Origin: Sarcocystis neurona | Taxonomy: Eukaryota; Apicomplexa; Conoidasida; Eucoccidiorida; Sarcocystidae | Direction of reading: 5' to 3' | NCBI GenBank assembly: GCA_000727475.1 | Contig: KL647289.1 | Location: 2,560,798 to 2,624,797 of the forward strand | Length of the DNA stretch: 64,000 nucleotides | Shown: positions 47,601-59,055 of the stretch, piece after piece | Position numbering within the stretch: position 1 is the stretch's first letter | Layout of the letters: every line of letters starts with the position of its first letter | The notes under the pieces: generated by a model | Databases searched by the model: none | Seen by the model: the letters and a program-made list of their open reading frames with translations, nothing else | What the model was told of the DNA's origin: nothing | Translations under genes and position numbers: made by a program

Positions 47601-49126
47601 AAAGCTAGGGCACTCTACGGAAAGCTAGGGCACTCTACGGAAAGCTAGGGCACCGAGCTGTCTGCAACGCACGGGGTAGTCCAACTCTGCCAGAAAAGGA
47701 AAGGAGGAAATTTTAAGGAAAAAGAGTGCAGCGTATGCCTTTATGCATACAGACGTGTTTCTCCACGCGTATCCACAGAGAGTTAGCACACGTATACAAG
47801 CGGGCGCAGGCGAGGCCTCTACAGACTCGTGTAGATACACTTCGATAGATCCGCGCGGACAAAAACCTATTATGTATTGAGGGTTGACCTACGTATCCCT
47901 CGGCGGTTCACAGACACACGCAGGAGTGCCTAACCCATGACCCATACATTCCTCACTTATATGCGTGTAGGCATCTACCCGTACATCGCTGCAGAGGCTC
48001 CTGCGAGTCTGTCACGGGAGTTTCCCGCACGCGCACTTTCTTCAAGGTGACGAGTCAGGCGTGCAGCAAGAAACCTCTCCAAGTATCTAATGACATATAT
48101 AAATACAAGTGTCTATACAATTCTCGGACATTATGTGGCAGAAGATTAGTTTTATACGTAGACAGATACGAAAGGATGTGTGTGACACAACGCGCCCGTG
48201 TGCGGGACACTCAGCCGCTAGTCTGCAGAACTCTGTTTTTCCACATCTCTACGTATCCCAGTGTAAGCGTATCCATATCTCTCTATACGTATACACAGAA
48301 GGCTGTAGTGGGTGTACGTACACTTGTCTACCTCTAAACATAGGGGCACTTGTGTGCAAACGTGTCCTTCTTCGTATATACATACATCCATACATATGTA
48401 TACATATATTAAGTATTAGCGTTGCCCATGCATAAATATATATGTATATATATGCGTCGCGTAGTAGATACGTGTAGGCGTGATAAAACATATCGACACC
48501 TGGGTACGCAGAAAGGCTCACGTGAACTCACCTTTTTTTTCCACGCGCAGTCGATCCTTGAGAACGGCGCGTCGCTTTCTGTCTTCATAAAGTCGCTCGA
48601 GCAACTCCTCTCGCCGCTGCCGACGTTCTGTAAGAACCCGAACATTTGCAGTACGATTACAGCAGAGTCCTCCTTGAACAAGTCAGCCCCTCCGTTCCCA
48701 GCTCCATCTCTTTTCTCCAGCGGTGCTCGCTCTTGCATGCATAGGTGCGCTTAGGTGTCTCCTTCCCGCAAAAATTTGACATCGCACTCCTGCTGTGGAC
48801 ACAAAAATATACCCTTTTACGAAAACTAGCACACACGTATACGTAGGTCCATCTACATATATATATATATATGTATATGAATGCATGCCTAACGACAGAT
48901 ATAGCTGGATACATCCATACGTATATCTACATATATATATATATGTATATATATATATACACGTGTATGTAAATACATGCGCAACAGAAGATATAGCTGG
49001 AGACAGATATACTTTACCCCGTTGCTCCTGTAAATAGAGCTGCAGTTGCTTCTCTCTCTCCTCCTCCGTCACTTCGGCGAGGCGCTGCAAGTACTGCGCG
49101 CGGTAGATTTTCCTCAGATCCCTCAT
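41652..49126 (-). CDS. Multi-exon coiled-coil protein, unknown function (3' part well supported)
   Basis: Ten minus-strand exons: 49126-49018, 48627-48532, 47453-47401, 47320-47264, 46680-46251, 45499-45436, 43813-43671, 42790-42645 and 41795-41652 (stop), with an unassigned piece possible near 47.2 kb; nine are located here. Phases match at every listed junction, and most donors are GTAAGT or GTGAGT types. The first two exons encode a charged helix (RDLRKIYRAQYLQRLAEV; then RRQRREELLERLYEDRKRR) typical of coiled coils. The 430-base exon carries an Ala run and RRRREREGD. The end reads RRYVEDTERRLRQAREKQG, then GVRVFSRTNQFSELSMMFF and stop. I do not recognise the family. Coiled-coil axonemal, basal-body or mitoribosomal proteins look like this, but nothing decides. 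Weak points are the donors after 47401 (gttatt) and 47264 (gtttgc). The ATG at 49126 follows a CAG acceptor, so it need not be the start. Confidence 0.65.
41820..42125 (+). other. Ala-type trinucleotide patch in last intron
   Basis: Two plus-strand Ala-rich frames (GGVTAAAATALLDKTAEKGG and AGVAAAAALLKEARTAQGD) lie head to tail with a frame change. They are inside the last intron of the minus-strand coiled-coil gene. They are of the same kind as the other decayed blocks. Confidence 0.4.
43081..43143. repeat. (CT)n - spacer - (GA)n inverted repeat
   Basis: A ctctctctctct tract is followed by tacatacatatatatacgg and then agagagagagag, so the arms are complementary and could form a hairpin. Intronic, next to the 42790 exon. 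Confidence 0.85.
44820..45180. repeat. Irregular GTAGCAG/TAGTAG repeat in intron
   Basis: About 360 bases consist of loosely repeated tag/cag/gta triplets (agtagtagt, agcagtagcag). The tract is stop-rich on the plus strand and is probably an eroded (AGT)n/(AGC)n array in an intron of the coiled-coil gene. Confidence 0.6.
47451..47681. repeat. Three diverged copies of an exon-boundary segment
   Basis: The motif gagctgtttgcaacgcctgg occurs at 47451, as gagctgtctgcgatgcctag at 47529 and as gagctgtctgcaacgcacgg at 47655. Copy 1 contains the splice acceptor of the exon at 47453. The others retain an AG at the equivalent position. On the minus strand all three encode variants of QSPRRCKQLACL. Confidence 0.7.
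47601..47655. repeat. 20-bp tandem repeat, about 2.7 copies
   Basis: The unit aaagctagggcactctacgg is repeated exactly at 47601 and 47621 with a partial third copy from 47641. It sits between copies 2 and 3 of the diverged exon-boundary repeat. Confidence 0.95.
48856..48960. repeat. Paired TA microsatellites
   Basis: Two (TA)n-rich tracts lie about 50 bp apart in a minus-strand intron, with flanking sequence that is itself repeated (agatatagctgga at 48896 and 48990). This suggests duplication of a whole microsatellite-containing unit. Confidence 0.85.
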
Positions 49127-50179
49127 CTGCACGGCAATGAGATTTCGCCGTAAGCAGAAAAAAGCCGGCGAGACAGGAGCGTTCACGGCGACATGTGTAC
49201 TTGAAGTATACCGGAGCCCAGGGGCCACGTAGAGACTAGAACAGACGAGAAAGAGCAGGGGGCATAGAAAGCGCAGCTCTCGGGAGTGTGACACCTCTGC
49301 CTGTGTAGGAGTCCAACACAAAAACCCTTCGTACGTGGAGTAACACAAGTTTTTCTCCTCTGGTGGCAAAAATGGAAACTTCCTCAGCTGTACATACTCT
49401 TGAAAGCACGCTGAAACGACGCCTTCTGCAAAAACGACCAGCGCGACGTTCACGGCTGATAGGCGGAGCGCTACACTTTACAAACGCAGAAATATCGGAG
49501 TGCCTGTTGAACGTATACACCGAAGAATCCTCAGAGGCTTTACTTTGAATCTACCCGTGTTCTTGACGGACGAGACAAGCATGTGGACCGTACGCACACC
49601 TGGCACATCTTCAGTTTCTCGGCAAAACAGTGACCGTTTTGACCCTCCCTTGTTCTCGAAAGAGCGACAGCGGAATAAATTTTCTGTCCTGTGTCCACAG
49701 TTCGAAAGCCGGCTTCTGGTGAACCACCTGCCCTATCAGAGTATCTCGTCTAGGAGATAAGAGAACAACTTGGCAGGATGTGCACACATACACAGAAAAA
49801 TCTTCAACAGGGCTGTCTTCCAAGGTAGGACCCGCCAATCTGCTGGAACGGCGACTCACATAGGGAAAGCTCTAACACGAGACCTAGCGTCCCTTCTGTG
49901 CGTGCGTGTGTACTTGTGCGCAAAATCATATAGAAGATTATAGCACATACATATGTCCACCAGCGCGTGTTGTCACTACAGTCGTGAGCCGGAGCTTTGA
50001 TATAGATATATACATATATACATATATGTATATATATGTACAATTAGATCATACGGGAGGACTTCACCGCTGGCTTAGTGACCGCGGTGCAACAGAAAAT
50101 ACTGGTACAAATCGAATAGGTACACAGCTCGAATAGTCTTTTCAACGTTTCCCCTGTTGTTGGCCACCGCTGCTGCTCC

Positions 50180-51115
50180 TTCGTACCTGCCGGTCCCACA
50201 TGAAGAGCTCCGCTTGATACGGGGTCAGTCCCCTCTGCAGTCACGCAGTCACGGCAGCGGCGCAGGAGCAGCAGCAGCAGCAGCAACCGAAAAGACAGCG
50301 GTTGCCGCAGAGACGCACAACAGCAGCAGCAAGACAACGGTTGCACCTGGACAGGATCAGGAGGCGGAGCCGCAGCGCGAGCGCACATCAACAAGAGAGA
50401 CCGTTCGGCCGCCGCAGCAGCAGCGGTATATCGCAGCAGCAGCCGAGGCGTACCAGCGCTAGCCACCGAGCAGCAGGAGAGGCACAGCAGCAGAGACACA
50501 CACACCCGCTGCCACAAGTCTGCCGACAATGGGCAGCAACAAAAAGACAGGAGCGGTAGAAGCACCGCGGCGGCAGGTGTCACGGCGAAAGAACCGCAAG
50601 CTGACGGACGCGTGACAAGTTGATCACCAGAGCTACAGCAGGAGCAGACAGACAGTAGCGTCATAGATACGGCAGCACCGGAGCACGACAGTCGCACTCG
50701 TGGCAGCAGCAGAGAGACAGGAGCAGCTGTCCCCACAAGCGTGCACACAGCAGTCGTCGCCCCATCCTGCACCAGCAGACATAAAGCAGCAGCTAGGAAG
50801 CAGCAGCAACAGATATACAACAGCAGCAAACAGCAGAAGCAAACAACAGCAGCTTCAAATACGCAGCAGCGGCAACAGCAGATGCATAGCAGCGCCACAC
50901 CTACGACAGCAGCAGCACACCGCAGCACCCGCACGTCTACAGCAGCAGCAGATGTACAGCAGCTGCAGCACGTTTGCAGCAGCGGGAGCAGCAGCAGCAG
51001 ATACACGCCACCAGCAGCAGCAGCGGATAGACAACAGCAGCAGTAGCAGGTATAAAGAAGCAGCAGCAGCTGAGATACAGCAGCAGCAGCTCCTGCTGAT
51101 ATACAGCGTCTGATG
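50180..51115. repeat. CAG-rich minisatellite with ATAYA interruptions
   Basis: The plus strand is a near-continuous run of cag/gca triplets interrupted at irregular intervals by gatatac, gatacac, gtataaag or gatgtac. It keeps a 386-codon frame open on the minus strand (Leu/Cys/Ala-rich, 50044-51204). The composition is that expected from translating (CTG)n, so that frame is not accepted as a gene. It probably lies within an intron of the minus-strand coiled-coil locus. Confidence 0.7.
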
Positions 51116-51563
51116 TACAAATGCAGAACATCATACAAGCCTAACAGACAAAAAGCAACACCCCAGTACGCGCCAACAGGAGGGTCTACAAGAACAACAG
51201 TCATTCATACAATTTCAGAGCGAAATTTCCCGTCCTTGCTTTTTGCGCTGCATGCTCCTCCGTGTCCACCAGGAACATCCGTTTCCAAGTGCTACAGAGT
51301 GGATACAAACAGGCAGCTGCCGGTGCCACTCGACTGTAAAGCAAGTGTATATATGTGTTCAAAGAAGTGGCGCAGCAGAATTGCCGCCTCACAGACTACA
51401 TTTGCTGTCATTTTCCTGCCGGGGGCCACCTCTCTGCTGGTGCTGCTGCGTGTCTAAGTATATTGGTGGCACTTTTTCTCGCTGCCCTTCCTACTCCGCG
51501 GTGCGCTGCCTGCTGGTGCTGCCTTCAGGCACGCAAGGGGCTTCTACCCTGGTGCTGCCTCAC

Positions 51564-53889
51564 CAATGCATTGCCGCTCTCTCTCGTTGCTGCACTCCCA
51601 AGTGCCTGCTGCTAGCCTGATCGGCTGCCGCGGCTTGTAGTGCCGCTGCCGCGTCGCGTTGCTGCTGCACCTTTCTAACACGGCAATGCCCGCCTGTAGA
51701 ATGCTGCTGCAGGTCTTTCCATCGTCGCTGGTGTGGCTCACTTCTCTGCAGTGCTGCTGCTGCGCTTTTTCTCTGCTGACTATGCGAAGCCCTCCTGGAG
51801 ACGGTCTCTCGCAGTGCCGCTCCTGCTGGTGCTGCTGTGCTGGCTACTCACACTGTCGCTGTTGGTGCTGCTCCTGCGCTACGGCATCTTCTGAGGCTTT
51901 CGAGTGTGTCTTCCAGTCTTCTCTGTTCCTGCAGCTCTGCCGCTGCTTTCCCCGCGCGTCACAGGTGCTGCTGCACCTCCTCCTCTGTCCGTGACGACGC
52001 CGCTGCTGCTTCTTGTGCCCCTGCTGCCGGTGCTGCTTGTTCTCTCTATACATCGCCTGCCCCGCAGCAGCTCGTTTACCTGCATTTTCGCTGCCTTCTG
52101 CTGCTCGACAGCTGCAGCGCTGAGCAGAAAGAGCAGCCGGTGCTGCAGCGCATCGGGGGAGACGCGGGGGACGCCTTGGATGGGCTCCAGTTGTTTCTTC
52201 TTAACAGGGAGGGGGACGGGAACGAGTCTGCAGCACCGCAACGTTATTTTCACAGAAACGAAAGACCCAGGCAGAAGAAAGCAGGCGTCCACCGGAAAGG
52301 AAAACGAGAGCAAAAGACGAAGAGAAGAAGCCCCAAAAGGTTGCGCGGCACGTTCGTCAGAGTAGGATGGTGTACGCCAAAAGGCTAAGCGCAGACCCCG
52401 AAGCGAAAGTGGATGTGCACGGATCTACGCAGCAGAGATATACAAACGGAGGCGCATGAGGGGCGTGATCCAGAAGAGAAAAAAAAGGAAAGTTTGCAAC
52501 TTTTTCTATATTTCTGCATATAGGTGACAAAGACACACTTACATGGCAATTACACCTGTGCAGAGACTGAGCAGCAGAAAACGTCCTGCGTCTATGTGGA
52601 AGTTGAGGCCCAATTAGATCAATCACAATCAGTGTCACAGAAGCCGTCTTCCTTCCCACTTGCATACCCACAACAGGCTCACGTGAGCAGTGTATAAGCA
52701 CAGCAGCCGGAAGCGCAGCTGTAGCAGGTGTGTTGTTACCCACAGAATAAATAGGACAGTACGCACCTCGATATCCCAGGCGTAAGTCCCAGCAAGCCTG
52801 GTCACCCGTGCTGTTTTGTGTTGGCAGTGGCGATAGCACCGGCAGACGCAGGAGCCAACAGCAGACATAGGCACGTAGAAGGCAGTAGGACAGAACCAAG
52901 AACAGAAGAAAACGCCGCCTGCCGAGTCTCGAATAAGCGGATAACAGAGGCGTCTCCGCAGCGCATCTCATTCCTACTTTGACACAGGTATTATGTACTA
53001 GGTAAAGCGCGAACGCGCCGTGGAGGCACAGTCCCCGTCTCTTCCGATTCCGAGAAACACAGTGATGACTCTGTGTGCTCGGACGGGCAACCAGCTATAG
53101 TTGCTTATTTTTATCAGCGGGAGGAAACCCTGCGCAGAGACAAGGCACGAAGAAGAAGATTTGTCTTCTGCCACTGCGGGGAATTGAAAAACAGGCCTGC
53201 CACCGATGCCGCTCTCAGAAATGGGTCAAAGCTGTCTCTGCAGACTGCACTGCGCAACAGGGGCCCGCACACCCCTCCTGAGCACCACTAGCGGCGGCGC
53301 CATCACAGGGGGTAGACCACACAAGCTACGGCGGCAGAGCGCACGTCATCGAGGCATGAGACACTCCTACATTACAGTGCAGACACACCAACAGTTCGCG
53401 CGTTGTTGGGGAAGTTGCTGCACAGAGGAAGAACAGGACCTGATACAGCTGCGTAGCTCCATACGCCAACTTCATAAACGAAACGTTTTCCACTCCCTCT
53501 AGGAAAACGTGCAGGGTTTCCACTTCAGAGGCACAGACGCGCACGACTATTTGCTCCGGCGTGTAGTAGTGAACAGAGCGGTCTGCGTCGTCTGCGGTGT
53601 GTGCAGCGCTACAGGGCGGCGCGCAGAGCCTGTTTATACAAACACATTAGCACCTCGTGAGCAGGCCGTGAGGCGTGCAATGGCATAAGCCGCGACCACG
53701 CAGAAGTCTCCAAAACGAGTCGAAGGCATCAAAGAGGACATCGTTGCCTCCACACGCTCACACCCACACAGTCACGAGGAAAAATCAAGTAGGCTGCGGA
53801 AGAGCGCTTGCATGTCGTTTGATCTTAGCGACCACTTACATATTCCTCTCCGAGTGAGCGCGGAAGAGACGATATAGACGTACAGGCAT
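51564..53889 (-). CDS. 5' exons of the coiled-coil locus (probable)
   Basis: The start exon 53889-53840 opens with ATG (MPVRLYRLFRAHSERN) and ends at a strong donor, at|gtaagt. The next exon begins at 53608 after ccgccctgtag and continues in phase for 56 codons (HYYTPEQIVVRVCASEVETL, then FLEGVENVSFMKLAYGATQL) to at least 53440. Its donor there is weak (gtcctg), and the frame stays open to about 53330. A further clear exon is 52199-52080 (40 codons, EPIQGVPRVSPDALQHRLLF, ending KAAKMQ|gtaaac). Two more exon-like blocks end at 51852 (cagt|gtgagt) and 51564 (cattg|gtgagg), both Gln/Ala/Arg coiled-coil in character. Exons between 53.4 and 52.2 kb and between 51.5 and 49.2 kb were not resolved, so linkage to the downstream exons is inferred from strand, spacing and composition. 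Function unknown. Confidence 0.45.
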
Positions 53890-54350
53890 ATCTGCCTAAT
53901 CGGCAGATCCACCAGACACCGGAACGCGACACAGACGTACCGATACGGTGCAGCGGTCAGTTACGCCCTTGCTACGTATATATTAGGACCGCTCGCACGC
54001 AGAGGGAAAGAGAATATTGCTTAACAACGGTCGCGGCCCTAGAGCGAGTTTGAACTGGGAGGCCGGGAGCCACTTTTCTTAGCAGCTCACCAACCAGCAG
54101 CGGAGCAGAAGAAGCTGCAGCAGGACCAAGACAGCAGCGAGAGCAGCTGCAGCAACATTGGAGAAACCAAGTCCTCAGTCGCACCGGTAGACGCAGCAGA
54201 CGCACAGACGGCGGTGCAGGAGTAGCATCGTGTACAGCGTCAGCGTCAGCAGCAGCAGCAGCAGAAACCGTTGACGCTGCAGCGGCAGTAACAGCAGCAC
54301 TACTGCCAAGAGCACTTGGAGCAGTAGCAGCACCCCTCTGGAGAGTATGT
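53890..54350 (-). other. Ala-type block upstream of the minus-strand start codon
   Basis: On the minus strand, 54340-54060 reads Ala/Ser/Thr-rich frames (SSAAVTAAAASTVSAAAA) broken by frame changes, then a non-repetitive stretch to the ATG at 53889. It is probably 5' leader or promoter containing eroded trinucleotide sequence. Confidence 0.4.
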
Positions 54351-54359
54351 TGCCGACTC

Positions 54360-55560
54360 TGAAGTAGACGAAGAAGCCGTAAAAAGAAAGGGTATGTACA
54401 AAAAAAGGGGGAGGACTGGAGAAAAGGAAGAATAGGCAGAGAGGAAAACAGAAGAAGAGTGACGGCGCGCAAACTACGGAGGAAAAGGACAGGCCCATCT
54501 AGAAGAACAACGAAAGGAGCAAAGAGAAGGAGGAAGAGGAAGAGCAGCGAGTGATGAAAGACCAGAAGAAGAAGAAGCAGAAGATGAGGAAGACAGTCAG
54601 GAATGGTGGATACAAGGAGGTGCAACAGACGTGTCCTCGAAGAAAAGGAATAACACGTAACACTTCAAAAAAAATGTCGAAAGCGGGAGAGGAAAAAGAA
54701 TTTGGAAGGCCGCGTAACTAGTTGAACAAAGAGAAAAACGGTGATAGGGGATGTTGTCTGCAAGGGTAGGAGCTTCAGCGAAACGTATGTTTCTGCCACC
54801 TACCGCGGAGGTGGAAGGAGAGAAAAGGCTCTTGCTTTTTCTCTTAAGCGAACAGCAGTTTTGACCAAATTAGAGAACTCCCCCACTTTCCGACGCGGGT
54901 GCTCCCGCTGCTCCGCACGTTTGAATTTCCCAGGGGGACGCAGGAAACGGGCAGCCACAAGCGCCGCCCGTGGGACGGACATTTGGTCTAGCAGAGAGGA
55001 CGGCATGGTGCCTTGCTTTCCACGGGGACGAAGAGGCAAAGGCAACGAATTAAGTGGCGGAGCGGCGGAACAAGAAGAAACAACCGAACAGAAAGAAGAC
55101 GCGGAGCCCCTACACAGGCAGAGAACGGGGGAGAGAAGACGAGAAGTGGCAGAAATTGAAGCAGCGGAAGAAGGTGCGAACGGGCTGCAGGTGACGAAGA
55201 GAAAGACAGGGAGAAGAAAGCAAGGCCAGACACAGATCGAACACAGGGAAAAGAGGAGAAGAAGAACGGCAAGGGAAGAAGACGGAAAGCAATGAAAGAA
55301 GAGAGACAGGACACGAAGAAGAACGAAGATATAAAAGGGGTGCGCAGGATGAGTGAGACAAGTGAATGTGAGGAAAAGGAAACGAGAAGACAAGGGAAAC
55401 CGAAAGATGAAAGAAGGAGGCGAAAGAGAACCAGAATACCGTAGGAGGAAAGAGAAGAAGAAAAAAAAGGGAATCTCAAGAAGACGACGAAGAAGAAAAC
55501 GGGGAAGTCTAGAGGAAGATGGGTAAAGAAAAAGGAAGACAGGCAATTGCGGCACTGGGC
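54360..55560 (-). promoter_or_regulatory. Second long polypurine/polypyrimidine tract
   Basis: The plus strand is strongly A/G-rich for about 1.2 kb (gaagaagaagcagaagatga, gagaagaagaaaaaaaaggg). The minus strand, which is the coding strand of the adjacent gene, is therefore pyrimidine-rich. Long ORFs on both strands (184 and 251 codons) are by-products: Glu/Arg/Lys-rich on plus, Phe/Leu/Ser-rich on minus. Placement 0.5-1.7 kb upstream of the minus-strand start codon mirrors the tract before the WDR74 gene. Confidence 0.5.
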
Positions 55561-55934
55561 GAACAAAAGGAAAATATAGAACAGAAGAAAGAGCTGGACG
55601 CTGGACCTAACCTGTGCGAATACCGCACATGGAGAAACTCGCGCAGGCAGACCAGTCGAATGCGAAGAACACGGGGTTAAGTACAAAAAGAAAACAACTC
55701 TCTTCTGTCGAGAGGAAAAGAAGGAAAATGAACGTGGAGAAGCACGAAGCATCAACACGCGGGCCACGCACGTGAAATAAATGTTCCTCTCCGTGCTCGC
55801 CCCCGCGATCTACAGACAGCAGAATTTCTACGCACAAACTTAGTATCCAGACGGCGCTGGATGCGCAATTATGAAGACCCGCATACAAAGGCAGTTACTT
55901 GCACAAGTCACTCGTGTACGTCACATGTACGCGG

Positions 55935-55967
<33 letters not shown>

Positions 55968-58054
55968 TTTCTCCAATATATTGCGTATATTTGTCTGTAG
56001 GTACATACACTCCATATGTTCACACGAGTGCGTAGCGACGCTTCTGCAGATGTCCAGGCTTACGTATACACATCTGTATTTCGTTGTTATTTTGTACGAA
56101 GGCGCACGTTGTGAGCGACCACTGCTACGCCGAAATAGTTGGTCAACCTTTTGCAGGAAGATACGTTTATGTGCGACGCGCGTGTGTTCCTGCTATACCT
56201 GGGGGGGACCGCCTGTTCAGGCGGTCGCTTACCGTACCCAGGCCTACAGGCACATAAGCAACTGCGAGGTAAATATACATTCATACGCCTCTGTGTACAC
56301 ATGCACATATATGTGAACCCTGCCTGAGTAAGGTTGCGCTCGATATATTGTTAGATGCGGCTTAATTAGTTACGTGGGATGCTTGTGTGGTAACATTATA
56401 CCGCACCCCACGAAATAAATTCTTAAACACTGCGTACAGATATAGGTCAGGATAGGTGTGTATGCATATATGCGGGGACACAAAGTTACGTGTGTGTGTA
56501 CATATATGTGCACGGATGAATGTGCAGCTATAGATGCGTGCTTGTCATTAGATCTATACCCCATGTCACACGTGCTTGTGTGTTCGTCTGCTTTAGATAA
56601 CAGGGAAAACAGCTGCCCAGTCCCCCGAGAGAGAGATACACAGGCGTCACCGTCTGTTCATCTAGTTTATCAAATCTTTTTTCGCAGGGACAATGCGATC
56701 TACTAGTTTCCTTCTTCTTGGTCTTTAACTTCATGCGGGAAAGCCTAAACTCTGCTTTTGTCTCTCACAAACCGTTTCTGCCGTGCAACCACTACCAGCG
56801 CCACCTGAACAGCAGTCTGCCTTCGAAAGTGCAATTTGCAGAGTACGGTTCCAGTAAAGAGTGAGCGAACTGTTTCCACAGACTACTTCGGACGGTCCAC
56901 CCGGTAACGCGAGCTATACGCGTAATTCGACATGTAAAGACTCTATAGACTTGGGTGTACCGAGTAACAGATTTTTTTCTATTGTAATAAGTAAATAGAT
57001 TCACATACGTGCATACGTTTGTCCATATCCTTAGGTGAAGCTGTAAAAATGCATCCACGAAGCGGTAACGAAGGAGGACGGCTGCTTCATATAGATATAT
57101 ACATGAAATGGTGAACCCAGAAAGAGAGAGACGTAACCGTTAGCACTCGACGGTAGACATTGACATTTTATAGACACGCATGTTGTGCTGCACACGTCTC
57201 CTCATACGGTCATATAACCTATCGGTGAGGGTGACAAATTTACATATATATACAGACATTTTGACAGTAAAAGAGCCGTGGCCTAAAATCACTTCTTTCC
57301 GCATGTGTATGCTAGACGGTAGGCCTCTCCGCCGTTGGTAGAGCACCCTTGTGGCAGTTTAATTATCGATTGCTACCGTTCTGCACTTTTATCTGGATCA
57401 CACAGATAGACAGACATAAACTGTGGATGTATTTACGTAAAGCGTGCATGGATTTCCGTTGAAGTCTGTGAAAGAAGGGTGAAGCACGGATTTCATCCAT
57501 GATGTGTGTGTAGCGATGCTGCAGCGCATGCGACGCCACGAATTTCCTCGTCAGCAGACATACACGTTGCATCGAGGCGTAGGAATGCACCCATATATAT
57601 GTAGGTACACACAAGTCTCTCCATATTTACAGAGATATACATAGGCGTGCACTTGAATACAAGTGTCTCTACGTATATGGTGGAACGTCAGCAGCAGATT
57701 ACAGAACGCCGCCGGCTACAGCAGACACGCTGTGTGCTTGTTGTAGCGTCCTGTATCTGTAGTGCTATCCACTACCAGGTACACACAGATGCGTGGAGGT
57801 GGAGGTACGTTCTTTCTTAGACGTGAGCATACAGCTCGATGGGTTGAATCCCGGAAATGTCGCCTTGCACGTATGTGTATACATAGGTATATCTTCAACC
57901 CCTACGTTTTTATCTGTGTATCGGAGGTTTACACGTACATAGTAGATACGCGCATATACAATTCTATACGAGGCAAATTTCTGTGCACAGGAAAAAGGCA
58001 GTTACCACTGAATGATTTGCAAGCGACTGTGTTCTGTTTTCATCTTCTCTCTCA
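55561..58054. other. Gene-poor stretch with a TA microsatellite
   Basis: (TA)n lies at about 55938-55966. No supported exon was found. The ORFs here are short, and overlapping frames are equally good. Confidence 0.35.
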
Positions 58055-58055
58055 G

Positions 58056-58094
58056 GTGTACTTGAAGGATCGCAAAACCGAGCAACTGGTCTGA
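58056..58094 (+). CDS. Possible terminal exon (12 codons)
   Basis: A strong acceptor (catcttctctctcag|g) is followed by a short frame VYLKDRKTEQLV and a TGA. It may be the last exon of an unrecognised plus-strand gene. The first four residues match the start of WDR74 exon 3, probably by chance. Confidence 0.2.
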   Translation: MYLKDRKTEQLV

Positions 58095-58898
58095 CATGGG
58101 GTGTAATAACGAAGCGTATACATAGGAGGTACACTGTACTGGTGCGTACATACCGAAATATATATGCATACTCCAATATGTGGTAGTTAAGAGAGACGCT
58201 CTACACGCATCTCGAAAGGAAGAGACAAGCAGGTGGATGCATATTCACCAACCTACGTATACGAGGAAATACACATGTAGATTTTGTTGTGGTTTAACGG
58301 GAGGTGGCATCGAAACAAAATCTTCTGTCCATCAAAGAGGCGCACACTTTTGCAGGAATGAAGCTTCTGAACGTGTTCAAAAGAAAAAGCTGTGAAGGTA
58401 GTGTGACAACACACACCTCGATCGATCGAGATCGATTGTGCCGTCTGAATTTCGAAGCGCGCTTCAGTGCTGGTCTGTGCTTCTCGACTGCTCCAGAGGA
58501 AGCAACAGAAAAGGTGCTGCGCTTGTGCCCGACAGCACCCAGAAAACAGGAAACGAGGGCAACTGCCCCAAGTGTAGCACCACTCGCACCATTCGCTAGA
58601 TCCTGAACAACACGTTAGATTATCAGAAGAGGTATTGTCCACGTCTGTATGGTCAAGGTCGACAGGCGATTGCATGTAGAACTCAGGAGTGCAACAGAGC
58701 CGTCAGCTTTCCCGTCCTCCGATCATCATACGGACGTGTTGTCCACACCGGCTTCCCCGGGAGGTAGCCCTGGTACGCTTGCTTCTGACCACACATGTTC
58801 CAGTTGCTTATCTCGTGCTGATGAGGCACTAGCACCAGCTCTCCATCGGACACTGCAAGTGAGGACAAGTCTAAAAAGTTTTCAATTACGCGTCTTAG

Positions 58899-59055
58899 CG
58901 CTAAAAAGTGTTGCTGGCGACGACAACCCAGCTTGCAGTTGGAGGCGTTCTGCAGTGAGGATAAAGAAGAGTCGGTGGAATGGGGGAGCCAAACGAAGTT
59001 TGGTTCAAAGGCCGAACTGAATCTTTGTGCTGATGGAATGCAATCTGAAGGGTAA
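58899..59055 (+). CDS. Possible terminal exon, acidic C-terminus
   Basis: After gcgtcttag|c the frame reads 51 codons with mixed composition (LQLEAFCSEDKEESVEWGSQ, then AELNLCADGMQSEG) to a TAA. An upstream frame (58649-58866) ends at a donor-like caa|gtgagg but in an incompatible phase. No complete model was found. Confidence 0.22.

Noticed and set aside
50044..51204. 386-codon minus-strand ORF, Leu/Cys/Ala-rich
   Set aside because: Its composition is what (CTG)n/(TGC)n gives in translation. It lies on the CAG minisatellite and has no domain, so the openness is a by-product of the repeat.
54741..55767. Long ORFs on both strands (184, 251 and 259 codons)
   Set aside because: Glu/Arg/Lys on one strand and Phe/Leu/Ser on the other are expected from a polypurine/polypyrimidine tract. 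No frame has independent support.
58056..58094. Second copy of WDR74 exon 3 (VYLK start)
   Set aside because: Only four residues agree and the rest differs. It is more likely an unrelated terminal exon or chance.
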